Positions 1 through 10,613 of a DNA stretch of 64,000 bases are shown here, one piece after another; positions within the stretch are counted from its first letter, which is position 1; every line of letters starts with the position of its first letter. Both the position numbers and the translations under genes were made by a program. The notes beneath the pieces are model-generated. The model searched no databases. It worked only from the letters and a program-made list of their open reading frames with translations, and was not told where the DNA came from. Source of the stretch: Phymatolithon calcareum (lineage: Eukaryota > Rhodophyta > Florideophyceae > Hapalidiales); assembly GCA_977006965.1 (NCBI GenBank), contig OZ345375.1, positions 2,356,001-2,420,000 of the forward strand. The letters are read 5' to 3'.

Positions 1-201
1 TTACACAATTCATGATGTCCACTGATCCCTTCTTCTATGTGGATTACTGAGAAAATTTGGAGAGCGCCTTTCCAATAAAAATGATGAATAAACTGTTTTG
101 AACAGTTAAGCTGCTCTTACAGAAGAAGTTGTTTTCAATACAATTAGCAATTCGATTTTATGACATACGCAAAGTGAAAAAACGTGATTTCCCGCAACTC
201 C
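1..201 (+). mobile_element. Right end of an F3-type two-gene transposon (cut by window edge)
   Basis: Bases 1-50 encode the last residues of a DDE_Tnp_4-type transposase, ending in DPFFYVDY and TGA at 48-50, matching the C terminus of the F3 copy at 45583. A polyadenylation-like AATAAA follows. The segment ends in a terminal repeat at about 184-201 (TTTCCCGCAACTCC), then CTG at 202-204. The CTG is one copy of the target-site duplication seen complete around F3 at 41769-45737. Confidence 0.8.
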
Positions 202-204
202 CTG

Positions 205-1433
205 GATTTTTAGTTTTCCCGATCCGTTAGGACCGAGTGACCAATGGCCACCTTGAAATATGCGCAACTTCTCCCCCTCCCGAGCAGCACGCCAAACTTC
301 CTTAATTTTTTGAATAATGAATGAGTACAACGGCTGGCAAGGTATGTGCTCTTTGAAGGCAATTTTCGAATTTGTGTATCAATTCTCTGCACCGCTTGTA
401 ACACTTGTTGTATTTCGTTATGGCCTTAGAAGTTGTCCATGAAAACTCATCGCGTGCGTCCATAGGGATCTTTCCAAATCACGCGCCTGTCGTTAAGCCA
501 ACTGTCGAACCCGGTGCCGTCCATCCATGCCCTAGGCCCTTTTCCGTATGAAACACCAGGGACGTTGTCATGGAGACCTTGTATTGAGTAATTTCTTTGT
601 TGATTCTTGAATATCATAAACGGGGCTTCCAACTTAGAATCAACGCCTCCGCATATACGGAGAATCATTGTCATCCCTTCGCCCCCTAACGCCACGTCAG
701 CATAGGCTACGTTCTCATCTCCCACGTATCCAAGGGTACGTTGATTGTCTTGATTCATCGAAAACTGTGTTTCATCCATATTTTCGACAATGTTCTCATC
801 AAGAACGCCAGGTGCAAAATCGCGCTCAAACTGGCCCAAGTGATACACAAATAATTTCTCTGTGTGAATACGGCGTGCTACACATCGTGCAAATGATCCG
901 TATTCCTTGCATATGATGATATTTGACCTACTCATAAATGCGTATATCCAGTGGCAAGTGATAAGGTCTCTGACTTGCTTTTTGGACCGCTCATCAATCT
1001 CAGTGCTAGGGAATGGTAATGCAGGATCACCCAATGTATGAAGAGCGAGCTGCTTCAACAGAACATTGGTGACTTTGACAACTTCCGTTCGTAAGTGTTT
1101 AAATTCCATCAATAGAATTGCGGGAAGGTAGTCCACCCAAGCTGCACGTTTGCGACCAAGTCCTTGTTGAGCCTTGAGATGCATCTTTTTCAACGACACA
1201 CCCAGAGTTCTTCGAGAGCTGACAGTCATTGAACGATTATCTGGTGTTTTCAATTGGGCCTTGAATTCACTTCTCTTCTTCCACCAATAGCGAGCTTTCA
1301 TTCTGTTCGTATTACTGGAGCCACGGAGGAGCATAAGAAACACTTTCACTGCTTTAGAAGTAATATTTATCTCATTTTCAACCTCAGAAACGACATTTTC
1401 CATCCATAGAATTACTCGCAGCCTTTCGTTCAA
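205..1433 (-). pseudogene. Pogo-like DDE transposase, truncated by F3 (alpha copy)
   Basis: The open part (447-1433, about 328 codons) has the features of the DDE superfamily endonucleases of pogo/Tigger-like elements common in oomycetes and algae. These are a basic N-terminal region, the block NMDETQFSMNQDNQRTLG with the first catalytic Asp, GGEGMTMILRICGG, and a later WMDG block. Downstream (205-446) the expected IRKLPSKST... and IQKIKEVW... C-terminal motifs are split over two frames, so the gene is frameshifted or has an unrecognised intron. Translation then runs into the F3 terminal repeat at 201-204. The most upstream codon of the open frame is TTG, so the true start is further upstream or lost. 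Its missing C terminus corresponds to 41533-41768 in the other copy. Confidence 0.8.
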
Positions 1434-3480
1434 ACATTTTGGGTGGATCGATTAAGAGTGAATTGATTGGATGATTCCAAGCTCTGTGGCCGAGAACTGG
1501 CCATGATATCGATGGAAGGGTTTGTATTGAGAGTTTGCGAAGGCTATGAGCTCCTTCTTCACTTTCCTTCCCTCTTTATATACAATTTGAAGTCTATCTT
1601 TACGCTCTGCTACTGTAATGCTTACAATGTAAGCACCTGTAAGCAGTGGTTCTACCTTGGTGATCCTTCATGGTGTAACTACACATTGAAACCTACGGTA
1701 ATGTAATGACTGTAATGCTATCTGTAAGGGCTTGCTGCAAATGCAAGCTGTAATGACAATTTGAAGGGAGCTGGTTTTATAGGAAAAGGAGAGTATGATA
1801 GCGGCGTTGGACGCCACAACCATTCTCCTTATCAATACATCATCTCTAATACTATTAGTTCAATTTCGAGCATGAGATGCTTTGGGAGCCAAACTTGATC
1901 ATCTGTTCGATTGTCTGAAACAGGCTATTCGCCTTGGTTCTTAAGTTTTTATCCCTTCTGTCGCTTGTACAATCAATTATATTAGATAACCACACAAATC
2001 TAATCTTTGATTTCAATTACTTCTGTCTCATGGGTCATTATTTTGTTCTGCATTATCTGTCAGTCCCACGCGGCCTTGTTCGCCCTCCTTCTCAACATGC
2101 AATTCAGAGGTTTTTCCTTCTGCAGTAAGAACGATGTGACTAGATAGCCGTTGGGGAGAGTATTGACGAGTTCCAAGTGTTCGTGGATAGATGGAGTTCG
2201 TTTCTAGCCTCTGACAGCGTCGATGGTGACAAGCATTGAGCGTTAGGGAACCTTTATAAATGTCTTTCCGTGAAGAGGCTCACTTTTCACACGATCCTTC
2301 TGCCCGTGATGAAGTTTCGGCCCAGCCGGAGGCGGACTATCGGAACCAAATTTTTGGCCGGAACGAATATGACTAGAAGTTTGGTTTAGAGCAATCTGGT
2401 GAGCTTATGTCTTACGCGGGCCTCGCGGTCTACGCTTCCTCCGATGGCCAGCTCATCGAGTGTTTGTTGACTCCATCCTGTACACCATGTTGCGCAAATG
2501 AGATGTTCGAACCTCCCGGTCTCACTGCAAGCAAGCGACGTCTCGACTGTTTGACCTATTAAAGCACAGTACGAAAGCAAGCTTACCTCAACGCGGATTA
2601 TTGCCAGTTTCCCCAGACTTCTTCGGTGAGCTTCACCATTCTCCTTATCAGTACATCACTACCAATACTCTTTGTTCAATTTCTATCGCATAAATACAAA
2701 TCGGATACGCCTCGATAAATAGAAAGTGTCTCTTCGATAATGAGCAAGCTCACGACACTCATTTGCGCTCATTTTCCGGGTTTACTTGCACTTCTTCTGA
2801 TAAACCGTCTCCTCCTTTCCAAGTGCCATAGACAGGCTTGGACTGCCGCGTCGTCGTCTTCCGCCACCAGCGCCATGCTATGGACGAGAGATGCCGATCT
2901 ATACCGATTCAGCGGGCGCATAGAGTGCATATAGGTATGGAACGCGCGTAATGATCGTCAGCAGAGGTAAATTCTGGCCCTTTCATTTCGGTGTACGACT
3001 GGGTCGATAGCGGCATCACCCTTTTATGCGGCGTCGCAAGAAAAGTGATGCTAATTTGCTGCTGTCGTGTGTGAGCGAGCAGTATCTGGCGGAGAGTTTT
3101 CCGTATTGGCCGGATTTGGAGTGCATCACGACTCGAGAAATTCTACGCTTGCGAGTAAGGTTAGTCGCATATTGCGTACAAATTGTTCGCTGGATTCGTT
3201 TCGAAGATAAATGCGTTTTTTACTTTATCAACTCCCCAACGCTCCATGAGATCCCCTATATAACGAAATCATAGCGTTACTTGCGTCACCGGCAAAGTAA
3301 AACATCACTCTGTTTCGGCATAGATGCGTTTTCATTTCACCTTATGAACCTAATCCCCTTCTCGAGACAACTCACCTTTCATGCGTTTGGCTATTGTATG
3401 TGTTTCGTTATTTGCCCTTCGGTGTTCCCTCTTGAACAAGGGTCCCAAATGTCGCGCTGGAGATCATGCGGTGCAGCGCA
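1434..3480. other. Intergenic stretch with a diverged 48-bp direct repeat
   Basis: I see no convincing gene. To 1700 the sequence matches 46971-47233. From 1701 it is unique in the window. A diverged direct repeat of about 48 bp (1819-1866 and 2636-2683, both starting CCATTCTCCTTATCA) lies left of a copia remnant, so the two could be fragments of LTRs. LTR boundaries are not clear. Confidence 0.4.
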
Positions 3481-3830
3481 CTAAACTTTTTCTTTTATCA
3501 GTGCGTCCGCGAAGTTCTGTTCGCCGCATATGTACCCTAAGTTCTCCAACCCTCCATTTTGATACGCCTCACGAAGTCTCGCGATGTCGATGAGGAGACG
3601 CTTCTCCGTCATCCTATGTAGCGTGACAATGGAACTCAAAGAGCGTGCGGGAGTCTGTGAATAGTCGAAGCGCGAGCCTCCTTGACAACAGTGCACTTAA
3701 GGTATGCACCAAGGTGAAATCTGCATCGTACCCGTGCAGAACTGCATATAGTTCGGCATCTAACACTGCCTTCGTAACTCTTTTGCGCTTTAGGGACGAC
3801 TACGCCAGGATTGAGTATGCGTCTTTTTCG
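3481..3830 (-). pseudogene. Ty1/copia retrotransposon RNase H remnant
   Basis: On the minus strand a first frame reads KRVTKAVLDAELYAVLHGYD... and continues to LALRLFTDSRTLFEF. After a frameshift a second frame reads TEKRLLIDIARLREAYQNGG... and ENLGYICGEQNFADALIK. These are the ordered motifs of Ty1/copia RNase H: xAE, TDS, TEKRLxIDIxxLREAY, ADALTK. The frames are interrupted and no integrase or reverse transcriptase is visible, so this is a dead 3-prime fragment. It lies only in the part of alpha that alpha-prime lacks. Confidence 0.75.
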
Positions 3831-4475
3831 CTGACTTGTGCATTACTTAAATGTTTGTTTCCGTGGGGCGTCAATACCGACATCAATAGGTATCAGTGCT
3901 TTTGCAACGTGAACTTTACCTGCTTTCTTCTCTGACTGACTGCTCCGTGCTGAACTTTCGAGCTCTTAAATAGACTATTGCACTCTTTGTTTTCTCCTTG
4001 TGAGGCTAGCACCACATTCAGGGCCAAATTTTTCTCTCCTGTTATGTGCAACACGACAATGGCTACTTTTACGTTTCGGATGTCGAGACACTAACGGTTG
4101 ATGTCGGGAATGGTTTAACAGACCGCGCGGTGCGCCGATTCGAAGAACGTATTCAAACCAGTTCAAGTGCTGCTCTATGGCGCACAGTCTGTCCCCGGAC
4201 GAGGAAATTAGAGACGAAAATGAAATTATTCCTTGCGTGTCTGATCAGAAATACGTGATTTACACATAGCACGTGTTCTGTCGGTAAACTCCAAAGCACA
4301 ATCTTCACGAGAGATGCTTTCACTCATTGTTTTGTGCCGTATCATACCTGGAGGTTACGGGAAACGGCAACTTTTTGATTTTATTTGATGTTTCAATATT
4401 CTTGATTTATCGAACTCAAATGCACGTTTCTGCAATAGCTCCATTTTATTGACATTTTGTCATGGCCTTCGTACT

Positions 4476-5388
4476 CTAGAAGCTAACATTGAAAAGAGGG
4501 TCGCTCAGCTTGGTCATGATACAGGTAATATTCGCAACTGCGTGGAAGAAGATCCCATGGAGGGAAACATCATGCCGGAATGTATCAGAGAGGACACGAA
4601 AGTTTTTCAAGCGGGAGTTCAAGGTCTCATGCCTTGCCCGTATCGTAGCATACGTCAGTTTGTATTGGTTATCGCTTGCAGGGGGCTGTTCGCATTTTTC
4701 ATCCCGGTACCCTTTGTCAGCGATGACTTTCTCGCCGGGAGCAAGGGCATGTTTCATGCCAAGTCGGAAAATAGAAACATCAGGAAATGCACCACATGCG
4801 AACGGCCCATGCACCCAAACAATAGTACCAGAGCTTATGCATAGTCCAACCTCGTAGCGCAAACCAGCACTCTTGAATTTGTGAGAGTACCATTTCGAGT
4901 CGAATGGTGTCGGTTCCCGAATTCGGCAGTCGGTGCCATCAATGCTCACATAGCAATTGTTGATCGCGAAACCATCGCGCCGGGAGTTCCAATGAATCTG
5001 CTTGTGATGTTAGCAGTAGTAACAATCGGCTTAATGCTAGATTGGAATGAGAACAACATACCACGTTCATTGCAGCAATCAAACGAACAAACAGCCACTG
5101 CCACTTTCGGAACGTCTTCTCATCAGAACAGCAGAGCGCGCTGTTCACGTTCTCGCTGGCGTAGGGCTTCAGAAATACAAGCGCCCAGAGCAGGTGCTTC
5201 GGTTCGCTTCCTGTTGGGCGATCATTTGCCAGGAAAGCCCATATAACTGTACACGCTTTTGCCGTCACACCGAACATACCACGAAAACGCCGACGTGCGA
5301 AAGAACTGTCCTCGTTTCGCCATAATCGACCTTCCCACATTTCACTCCCAATTAGAGCGAACACCTTCGGAGTAGTCAAAATGTGCAT
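4476..5388 (-). CDS. F1 transposase (DDE_Tnp_4 type), left copy, two exons
   Basis: Exon 1 is 5062-5388, the intron 4998-5061 (64 bp, GT-AG), and exon 2 4476-4997, giving 282 residues. The start ATG at 5388 is chosen because MHILTTPKVFALIG aligns with the starts of the F2 and F3 relatives. Splicing restores the block ...NNCYVSIDGTDCRI, which is broken in the unspliced reading. Candidate catalytic residues are the Asp of SIDGTD, the Asp of FPDVSIFR and the Glu of IRARHETLN, with ADKGYRD between the last two. This is the layout of IS5-like/Harbinger DDE_Tnp_4 transposases. It should cut and paste the element using the terminal repeats. It is transcribed divergently from the partner gene at 6292. 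Confidence 0.82.
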
Positions 5389-6291
5389 TGATTGCACAAT
5401 GAAAGTTTCTCTGCCGTTTCTGCGCGAGATGATCAAGCCGGTAATGGAGTGCTGAGAATCAGATCTGGTTCTGAACACTCTAATACTCTCATAATTTAGG
5501 AAAATTAGTTTTCTTCGAAAATAAAATTGGAAAAAATCGGAAATTTTTTAACTCTATTTTATTGGCTGATTTAAAAAATATACTTTTTACACGTGTTCAT
5601 GTACGTAACTTTTTCGCTTGTCTTCGCACTTGCAACGAATTTGAAAACACTTGTCTTTTACGACCATTCCTAGGAAAGAAACAGCAGATTTTTCTTAAAT
5701 AATCTTGGGTCCCTAATTCTATGGTGTTTGAGGTTGTGGAGAAGAATAGAAGGAACACGACGATATCATTTTTTTCAAAAGTAATAATTTATCTCTAATT
5801 GATGTTATGTGCAAAAAACGCTTGCCTTGCGAATCCAGCTTTTTTTGAATTTTCCTGGTCAAATTTTTGTTGCATGACGACTTCATACTTCAACTATTTT
5901 AGGTTTACATTCTACCTGGACAATAGTCCTAACAGAAAGTTGAAGAAAACTGTTCAACGAATAGAAAAAGAGAGCATGGCATGGCGTTAAAGTTTTGCTT
6001 TTTGATTGCCCCGGCGATGCAGTCACTGTGTTTTCGCTTGCATTGGCAGTTACGTACATTTGAAAATTATTGCTTCGAATCAGAATTCGAATGTTGTGGA
6101 CTACCTGAGTATGATGTAATACTTATACACGTGTCATGATTATCGCCGTTTCTGTTTCGCGCTAAACCGAAACGGGCGAATCATCATGTGTGATATCATA
6201 CTCAGATAGCCCAGTATATAAGTCCGCCGTGCACTTTGTGCCATACTCTTGGCTCGCAAAAAAGCTCCTGTGCCATATACCTTCCTCAGAT
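5389..6291. promoter_or_regulatory. F1 bidirectional intergenic region with imperfect palindrome and TATA box
   Basis: About 900 bp separate the two divergent F1 genes and hold no plausible gene. A perfect 11-bp inverted repeat (CTGAGTATGAT at 6105-6115, complement at 6195-6205) encloses further partial inverted repeats around CACGTGT and CGTTTC. Just beyond it a TATA-like box TATATAAG lies at about 6215, some 70 bp before the partner-gene ATG. The palindrome could be a binding site for an element-encoded protein; that is inference. The same region recurs at 8232-9134 (inverted) and 48534-49435. Confidence 0.5.
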
Positions 6292-7218
6292 ATGGCGCCG
6301 AGGAAGCAGTCGAAATCTGCAAATATTCTCGTCTTGCTCGCGGATACGATCAAGAAAGGAGCAATTAATTCAACAATGCTGCCCCGCGAAGTACTTGCAC
6401 TGGACAAGCAAAAGTTTGACAAAGTTTCAGAAGGCACTTTTAGAAGTTTGTTGACGAGGGCGCGGAAGGAGTATGGTCAAACAGCCAGGGAAGGTACGCT
6501 GTGCCGAGTCCATGAGTTCTTCGTTTGGTCATCTCTCAATACATGCTAACTCTTCTATGAAACAGGTGGTGTTTCTGGAAACAAGCCGACAGCGGCTGCA
6601 CTGACGGCACTGCTTTCCGGTTGCACTGCAGGTACTGTGGACGAGAAACCTACACGTGCTGAAAAAATGGACACGTCGGATGGGGAAAGCGACGAAGAGC
6701 TTGCAGATAATACCATAAATTTTGGTCGCGAGCTGGTCGTCGGTCCGATGCAGTTCAAACCTATCTATCTCATAGGAACGTGGAAGGACCCTGATGATTA
6801 CAATTCTGAACGAGCGTCGGTTGCTTTGCTTTTACCGTCTGGCGTTGACAAGAATGATGTCACCGTAAATGTTGTGGATAATGGACACTACCCCGAGATT
6901 GGAGTTGTGTGGCCCAGCTTCATGAGTGACCATCTCACGCTTCACAAAAAATGGCTCGTGGGACACAAAGTTACTGCCCTGGCAAGCTACCATCCCATGC
7001 TAACATGTTTCAATGATTTTCTATCAGCGTACCGTCGCCCAGACTTCAAAATGTCATCAGTGGCAAACATTCGTTTGCCGTTCCAGTGTGAATCACGCCC
7101 TGAGCGCGAAACGTGCGCATGGTCCGGTACTTCTACCCGTGTATTGTACATTATTCTCAAGGCGCCAGCGCCAATACTTGCAGTTGATTCAACGATACCT
7201 GGATTCGACGATATTTAA
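6292..7218 (+). CDS. F1 transposon partner protein of unknown family, left copy, two exons
   Basis: Exon 1 is 6292-6493, the intron 6494-6565 (72 bp, GT-AG, phase 1), and exon 2 6566-7218, giving 284 residues. Exon 1 is basic and helical (MAPRKQSKSAN..., TFRSLLTRARKEYG) and could bind DNA. A Thr/Ser/Asp/Glu-rich linker follows (EKMDTSDGESDEELAD). Next is a globular part with FKPIYLIGTWKDP, RASVALLLPSG, VTVNVV, IGVVWPSFMSD and, near the end, STRVLYIILKAP. F2 and F3 carry the same motif order. I recognise no named domain. The alternating strands ending in VVWP recall Hsp20/CS-like beta folds, but only weakly. There is no Myb/SANT pattern, unlike ordinary Harbinger partners. The last residues read FDDI instead of FDAI because of a terminal deletion. 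Confidence 0.75.
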
Positions 7219-7304
7219 TTATTTTACATCATACTTTCATCAATATCGATAAAATCGACGTTTCCCGTAACCTCCAGTTGAAATGCATAGGTTTTTATTC
7301 AGAG

Positions 7305-8231
7305 TTATATTGCGTCGAATCCAGGTATCGTTGAATCAACTGCAAGTATTGGCGCTGGCGCCTTGAGAATAATGTACAATACACGGGTAGAAGTACCGGA
7401 CCATGCGCACGTTTCGCGCTCAGGGCGTGATTCACACTGGAACGGCAAACGAATGTTTGCCACTGATGACATTTTGAAGTCTGGGCGACGGTACGCTGAT
7501 AGAAAATCATTGAAACATGTTAGCATGGGATGGTAGCTTGCCAGGGCAGTAACTTTGTGTCCCACGAGCCATTTTTTGTGAAGCGTGAGATGGTCACTCA
7601 TGAAGCTGGGCCACACAACTCCAATCTCGGGGTAGTGTCCATTATCCACAACATTTACGGTGACATCATTCTTGTCAACGCCAGACGGTAAAAGCAAAGC
7701 AACCGACGCTCGTTCAGAATTGTAATCATCAGGGTCCTTCCACGTTCCTATGAGATAGATAGGTTTGAACTGCATCGGACCGACGACCAGCTCGCGACCA
7801 AAATTTATGGTATTATCTGCAAGCTCTTCGTCGCTTTCCCCATCCGACGTGTCCATTTTTTCAGCACGTGTAGGTTTCTCGTCCACAGTACCTGCAGTGC
7901 AACCGGAAAGCAGTGCCGTCAGTGCAGCCGCTGTCGGCTTGTTTCCAGAAACACCACCTGTTTCATAGAAGAGTTAGCATGTATTGAGAGATGACCAAAC
8001 GAAGAACTCATGGACTCGGCACAGCGTACCTTCCCTGGCTGTTTGACCATACTCCTTCCGCGCCCTCGTCAACAAACTTCTAAAAGTGCCTTCTGAAACT
8101 TTGTCAAACTTTTGCTTGTCCAGTGCAAGTACTTCGCGGGGCAGCATTGTTGAATTAATTGCTCCTTTCTTGATCGTATCCGCGAGCAAGACGAGAATAT
8201 TTGCAGATTTCGACTGCTTCCTCGGCGCCAT
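7305..8231 (-). CDS. F1 transposon partner protein, right copy, intact
   Basis: Exon 1 is 8030-8231, the intron 7958-8029 (72 bp), and exon 2 7305-7957, 284 residues ending FDAI. It equals the left-arm gene except at the C terminus and has the motif order described there: basic exon 1, acidic linker, FKPIYLIGTW, VALLLPSG, VVWPSFMSD, RVLYIILKAP. An AATAAA follows the stop at about 7290 on the minus strand, inside the element. Function unknown. Its fixed pairing with the transposase suggests a role in transposition such as end binding, nuclear import or target choice. Confidence 0.78.
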
Positions 8232-9134
8232 ATCTGAGGAAGGTATATGGCACAGGAGCTTTTTTGCGAGCCAAGAGTATGGCACAAAGTGCACGGCGGA
8301 CTTATATACTGGGCTATCTGAGTATGATATCACACATGATGATTCGCCCGTTTCGGTTTAGCGCGAAACAGAAACGGCGATAATCATGACACGTGTATAA
8401 GTATTACATCATACTCAGGTAGTCCACAACATTCGAATTCTGATTCGAAGCAATAATTTTCAAATGTACGTAACTGCCAATGCAAGCGAAAACACAGTGA
8501 CTGCATCGCCGGGGCAATCAAAAAGCAAAACTTTAACGCCATGCCATGCTCTCTTTTTCTATTCGTTGAACAGTTTTCTTCAACTTTCTGTTAGGACTAT
8601 TGTCCAGGTAGAATGTAAACCTAAAATAGTTGAAGTATGAAGTCGTCATGCAACAAAAATTTGACCAGGAAAATTCAAAAAAAGCTGGATTCGCAAGGCA
8701 AGCGTTTTTTGCACATAACATCAATTAGAGATAAATTATTACTTTTGAAAAAAATGATATCGTCGTGTTCCTTCTATTCTTCTCCACAACCTCAAACACC
8801 ATAGAATTAGGGACCCAAGATTATTTAAGAAAAATCTGCTGTTTCTTTCCTAGGAATGGTCGTAAAAGACAAGTGTTTTCAAATTCGTTGCAAGTGCGAA
8901 GACAAGCGAAAAAGTTACGTACATGAACACGTGTAAAAAGTATATTTTTTAAATCAGCCAATAAAATAGAGTTAAAAAATTTCCGATTTTTTCCAATTTT
9001 ATTTTCGAAGAAAACTAATTTTCCTAAATTATGAGAGTATTAGAGTGTTCAGAACCAGATCTGATTCTCAGCACTCCATTACCGGCTTGATCATCTCGCG
9101 CAGAAACGGCAGAGAAACTTTCATTGTGCAATCA

Positions 9135-10047
9135 ATGCACATTTTGACTACTCCGAAGGTGTTCGCTCTAATTGGGAGTGAAATGTGGGAAGGTCGATTA
9201 TGGCGAAACGAGGACAGTTCTTTCGCACGTCGGCGTTTTCGTGGTATGTTCGGTGTGACGGCAAAAGCGTGTACAGTTATATGGGCTTTCCTGGCAAATG
9301 ATCGCCCAACAGGAAGCGAACCGAAGCACCTGCTCTGGGCGCTTGTATTTCTGAAGCCCTACGCCAGCGAGAACGTGAACAGCGCGCTCTGCTGTTCTGA
9401 TGAGAAGACGTTCCGAAAGTGGCAGTGGCTGTTTGTTCGTTTGATTGCTGCAATGAACGTGGTATGTTGTTCTCATTCCAATCTAGCATTAAGCCGATTG
9501 TTACTACTGCTAACATCACAAGCAGATTCATTGGAACTCCCGGCGCGATGGTTTCGCGATCAACAATTGCTATGTGAGCATTGATGGCACCGACTGCCGA
9601 ATTCGGGAACCGACACCATTCGACTCGAAATGGTACTCTCACAAATTCAAGAGTGCTGGTTTGCGCTACGAGGTTGGACTATGCATAAGCTCTGGTACTA
9701 TTGTTTGGGTGCATGGGCCGTTCGCATGTGGTGCATTTCCTGATGTTTCTATTTTCCGACTTGGCATGAAACATGCCCTTGCTCCCGGCGAGAAAGTCAT
9801 CGCTGACAAAGGGTACCGGGATGAAAAATGCGAACAGCCCCCTGCAAGCGATAACCAATACAAACTGACGTATGCTACGATACGGGCAAGGCATGAGACC
9901 TTGAACTCCCGCTTGAAAAACTTTCGTGTCCTCTCTGATACATTCCGGCATGATGTTTCCCTCCATGGGATCTTCTTCCACGCAGTTGCGAATATTACCT
10001 GTATCATGACCAAGCTGAGCGACCCTCTCTTCAATGTTAGCTTCTAG
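9135..10047 (+). CDS. F1 transposase (DDE_Tnp_4 type), right copy, intact
   Basis: Exon 1 is 9135-9461, the intron 9462-9525 (64 bp, GTATGT...AG), and exon 2 9526-10047, 282 residues. Exon junction NV/IHWNS... leads into CYVSIDGTDCRI. The DDE candidates are SIDGTD, FPDVSIFR and RARHETLN. Exactly 282 residues are also predicted for the F2 transposase after splicing. The N-terminal region has RRFRGMFGV and HLLWALVFLK, an HTH-like segment common in this transposase group. The gene ends 125 bp from the element end. Confidence 0.85.
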
Positions 10048-10175
10048 AGTACGAAGGCCATGACAGAATGTCAATAAAATGGAGCTATTGCAGAAACGTG
10101 CATTTGAGTTCGATAAATCAAGAATATTGAAATATCAAATAAAATCAAAAAGTTGCCGTTTCCCGTAACCTCCTG

Positions 10176-10239
10176 GTATTTAATTATTTTACATCATACT
10201 TTCATCAATATCGATAAAATCGACGTTTCCCGTAACCTC
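10176..10239 (+). mobile_element. Orphan F1 partner-side terminal segment (outer, host copy)
   Basis: Immediately after the CTG that follows the right F1 copy lie 64 bp equal to the partner-side end of F1 (GTATTTAATTATTTTACATC... to AACCTC), then another CTG. This is what remains of an F1 element into which the F1 copy ending at 10172 inserted. The same arrangement is at 50479-50542, so the nested insertion predates the alpha/alpha-prime duplication. Confidence 0.8.
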
Positions 10240-10463
10240 CTGGGCTGAGCGCTGCGGACCTTGACGATTTTGTAACGTCACGATCAAGGTTGGTGAACCC
10301 TCTCTGTCATAAGGAGTGCAGGTTTTGCTAGCTGTATCATAAATGGAACGCTAGGCGTGGGACAGCACCTGTAAGAATCATCTATTGATTTACTGAAGAA
10401 ATTTTGAGTTTTCCTATCGCACCCAAATTTCCTGGTTTCCCTCCTCGGCTGCTGTCCTTTGCA

Positions 10464-10498
10464 ACGGATTTTGCCTCCATCATGGAGGCAAAATCCGT
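10464..10498. repeat. 35-bp near-perfect palindrome upstream of the DeSI-like gene
   Basis: ACGGATTTTGCCTCCAT (10464-10480) and its exact reverse complement (10482-10498) are separated by one base. It lies about 115 bp before the ATG of the DeSI-like gene and is unchanged in the duplicate at 50767-50801. It may be a protein-binding site or fold in the 5-prime leader RNA. The otherwise unremarkable 10240-10613 region is the gene's promoter and leader. Confidence 0.7.
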
Positions 10499-10613
10499 GA
10501 TGGCAGAAACGTCGAAGTTTTGACCACGGCCACAATCAGGCGCCCACCATCTCGCCGTCTTTGTCCGAAGCGCCACCTTCATCGTTACGGTCATTAAGGA
10601 CAAAGCACGCGCC

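Larger units (their letters stand above)
4351..7274. mobile_element. F1 two-gene DDE transposon, left copy
   Basis: The ends are terminal repeats GAGGTTACGGGAAAC (4351) and its complement ending at 7274. They are flanked by CTG (4348-4350) and CAG (7275-7277), which are not identical, so this copy was probably rearranged after insertion. The transposase points left, the partner gene right, and both stop codons face the terminal repeats. The partner 3-prime end lacks about 40 bp present in 47513-50475, so its last codons are altered. Confidence 0.85.
4351..10172. repeat. Long palindrome of two F1 transposon copies, arms 2,859 bp each
   Basis: The left arm is 4351-7209 and the right arm 7314-10172. 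Both are exactly 2,859 bp and collinear, and their translations differ at only a few residues. The spacer (7210-7313, 104 bp) holds one terminal repeat. Each arm carries a transposase gene and a partner gene, so the order is transposase(-), partner(+), spacer, partner(-), transposase(+). Head-to-head transposon insertion, breakage-fusion, or a fold-back assembly error could give this. The second genomic copy at 47235-50475 shows the same head-to-head junction but a shortened left arm, favouring real structure. Confidence 0.9.
7278..10172. mobile_element. F1 two-gene DDE transposon, right copy (partner-side end missing)
   Basis: The partner gene is on the minus strand and the transposase on the plus strand. 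The transposase-side terminal repeat ends at 10172 and is followed by CTG (10173-10175). The partner-side terminal 65-70 bp, present in 47513-50475, are absent. The copy instead abuts the terminal repeat of the left copy at 7274. Both reading frames remain open once spliced, so this is the best source of F1 protein sequence in the window. Confidence 0.83.

Noticed and set aside
4351-10172. Dismissing the palindrome as purely an assembly artefact
   Set aside because: The second locus has the same head-to-head junction with an independent deletion, and arms show a few differences. The possibility is still noted as a check.
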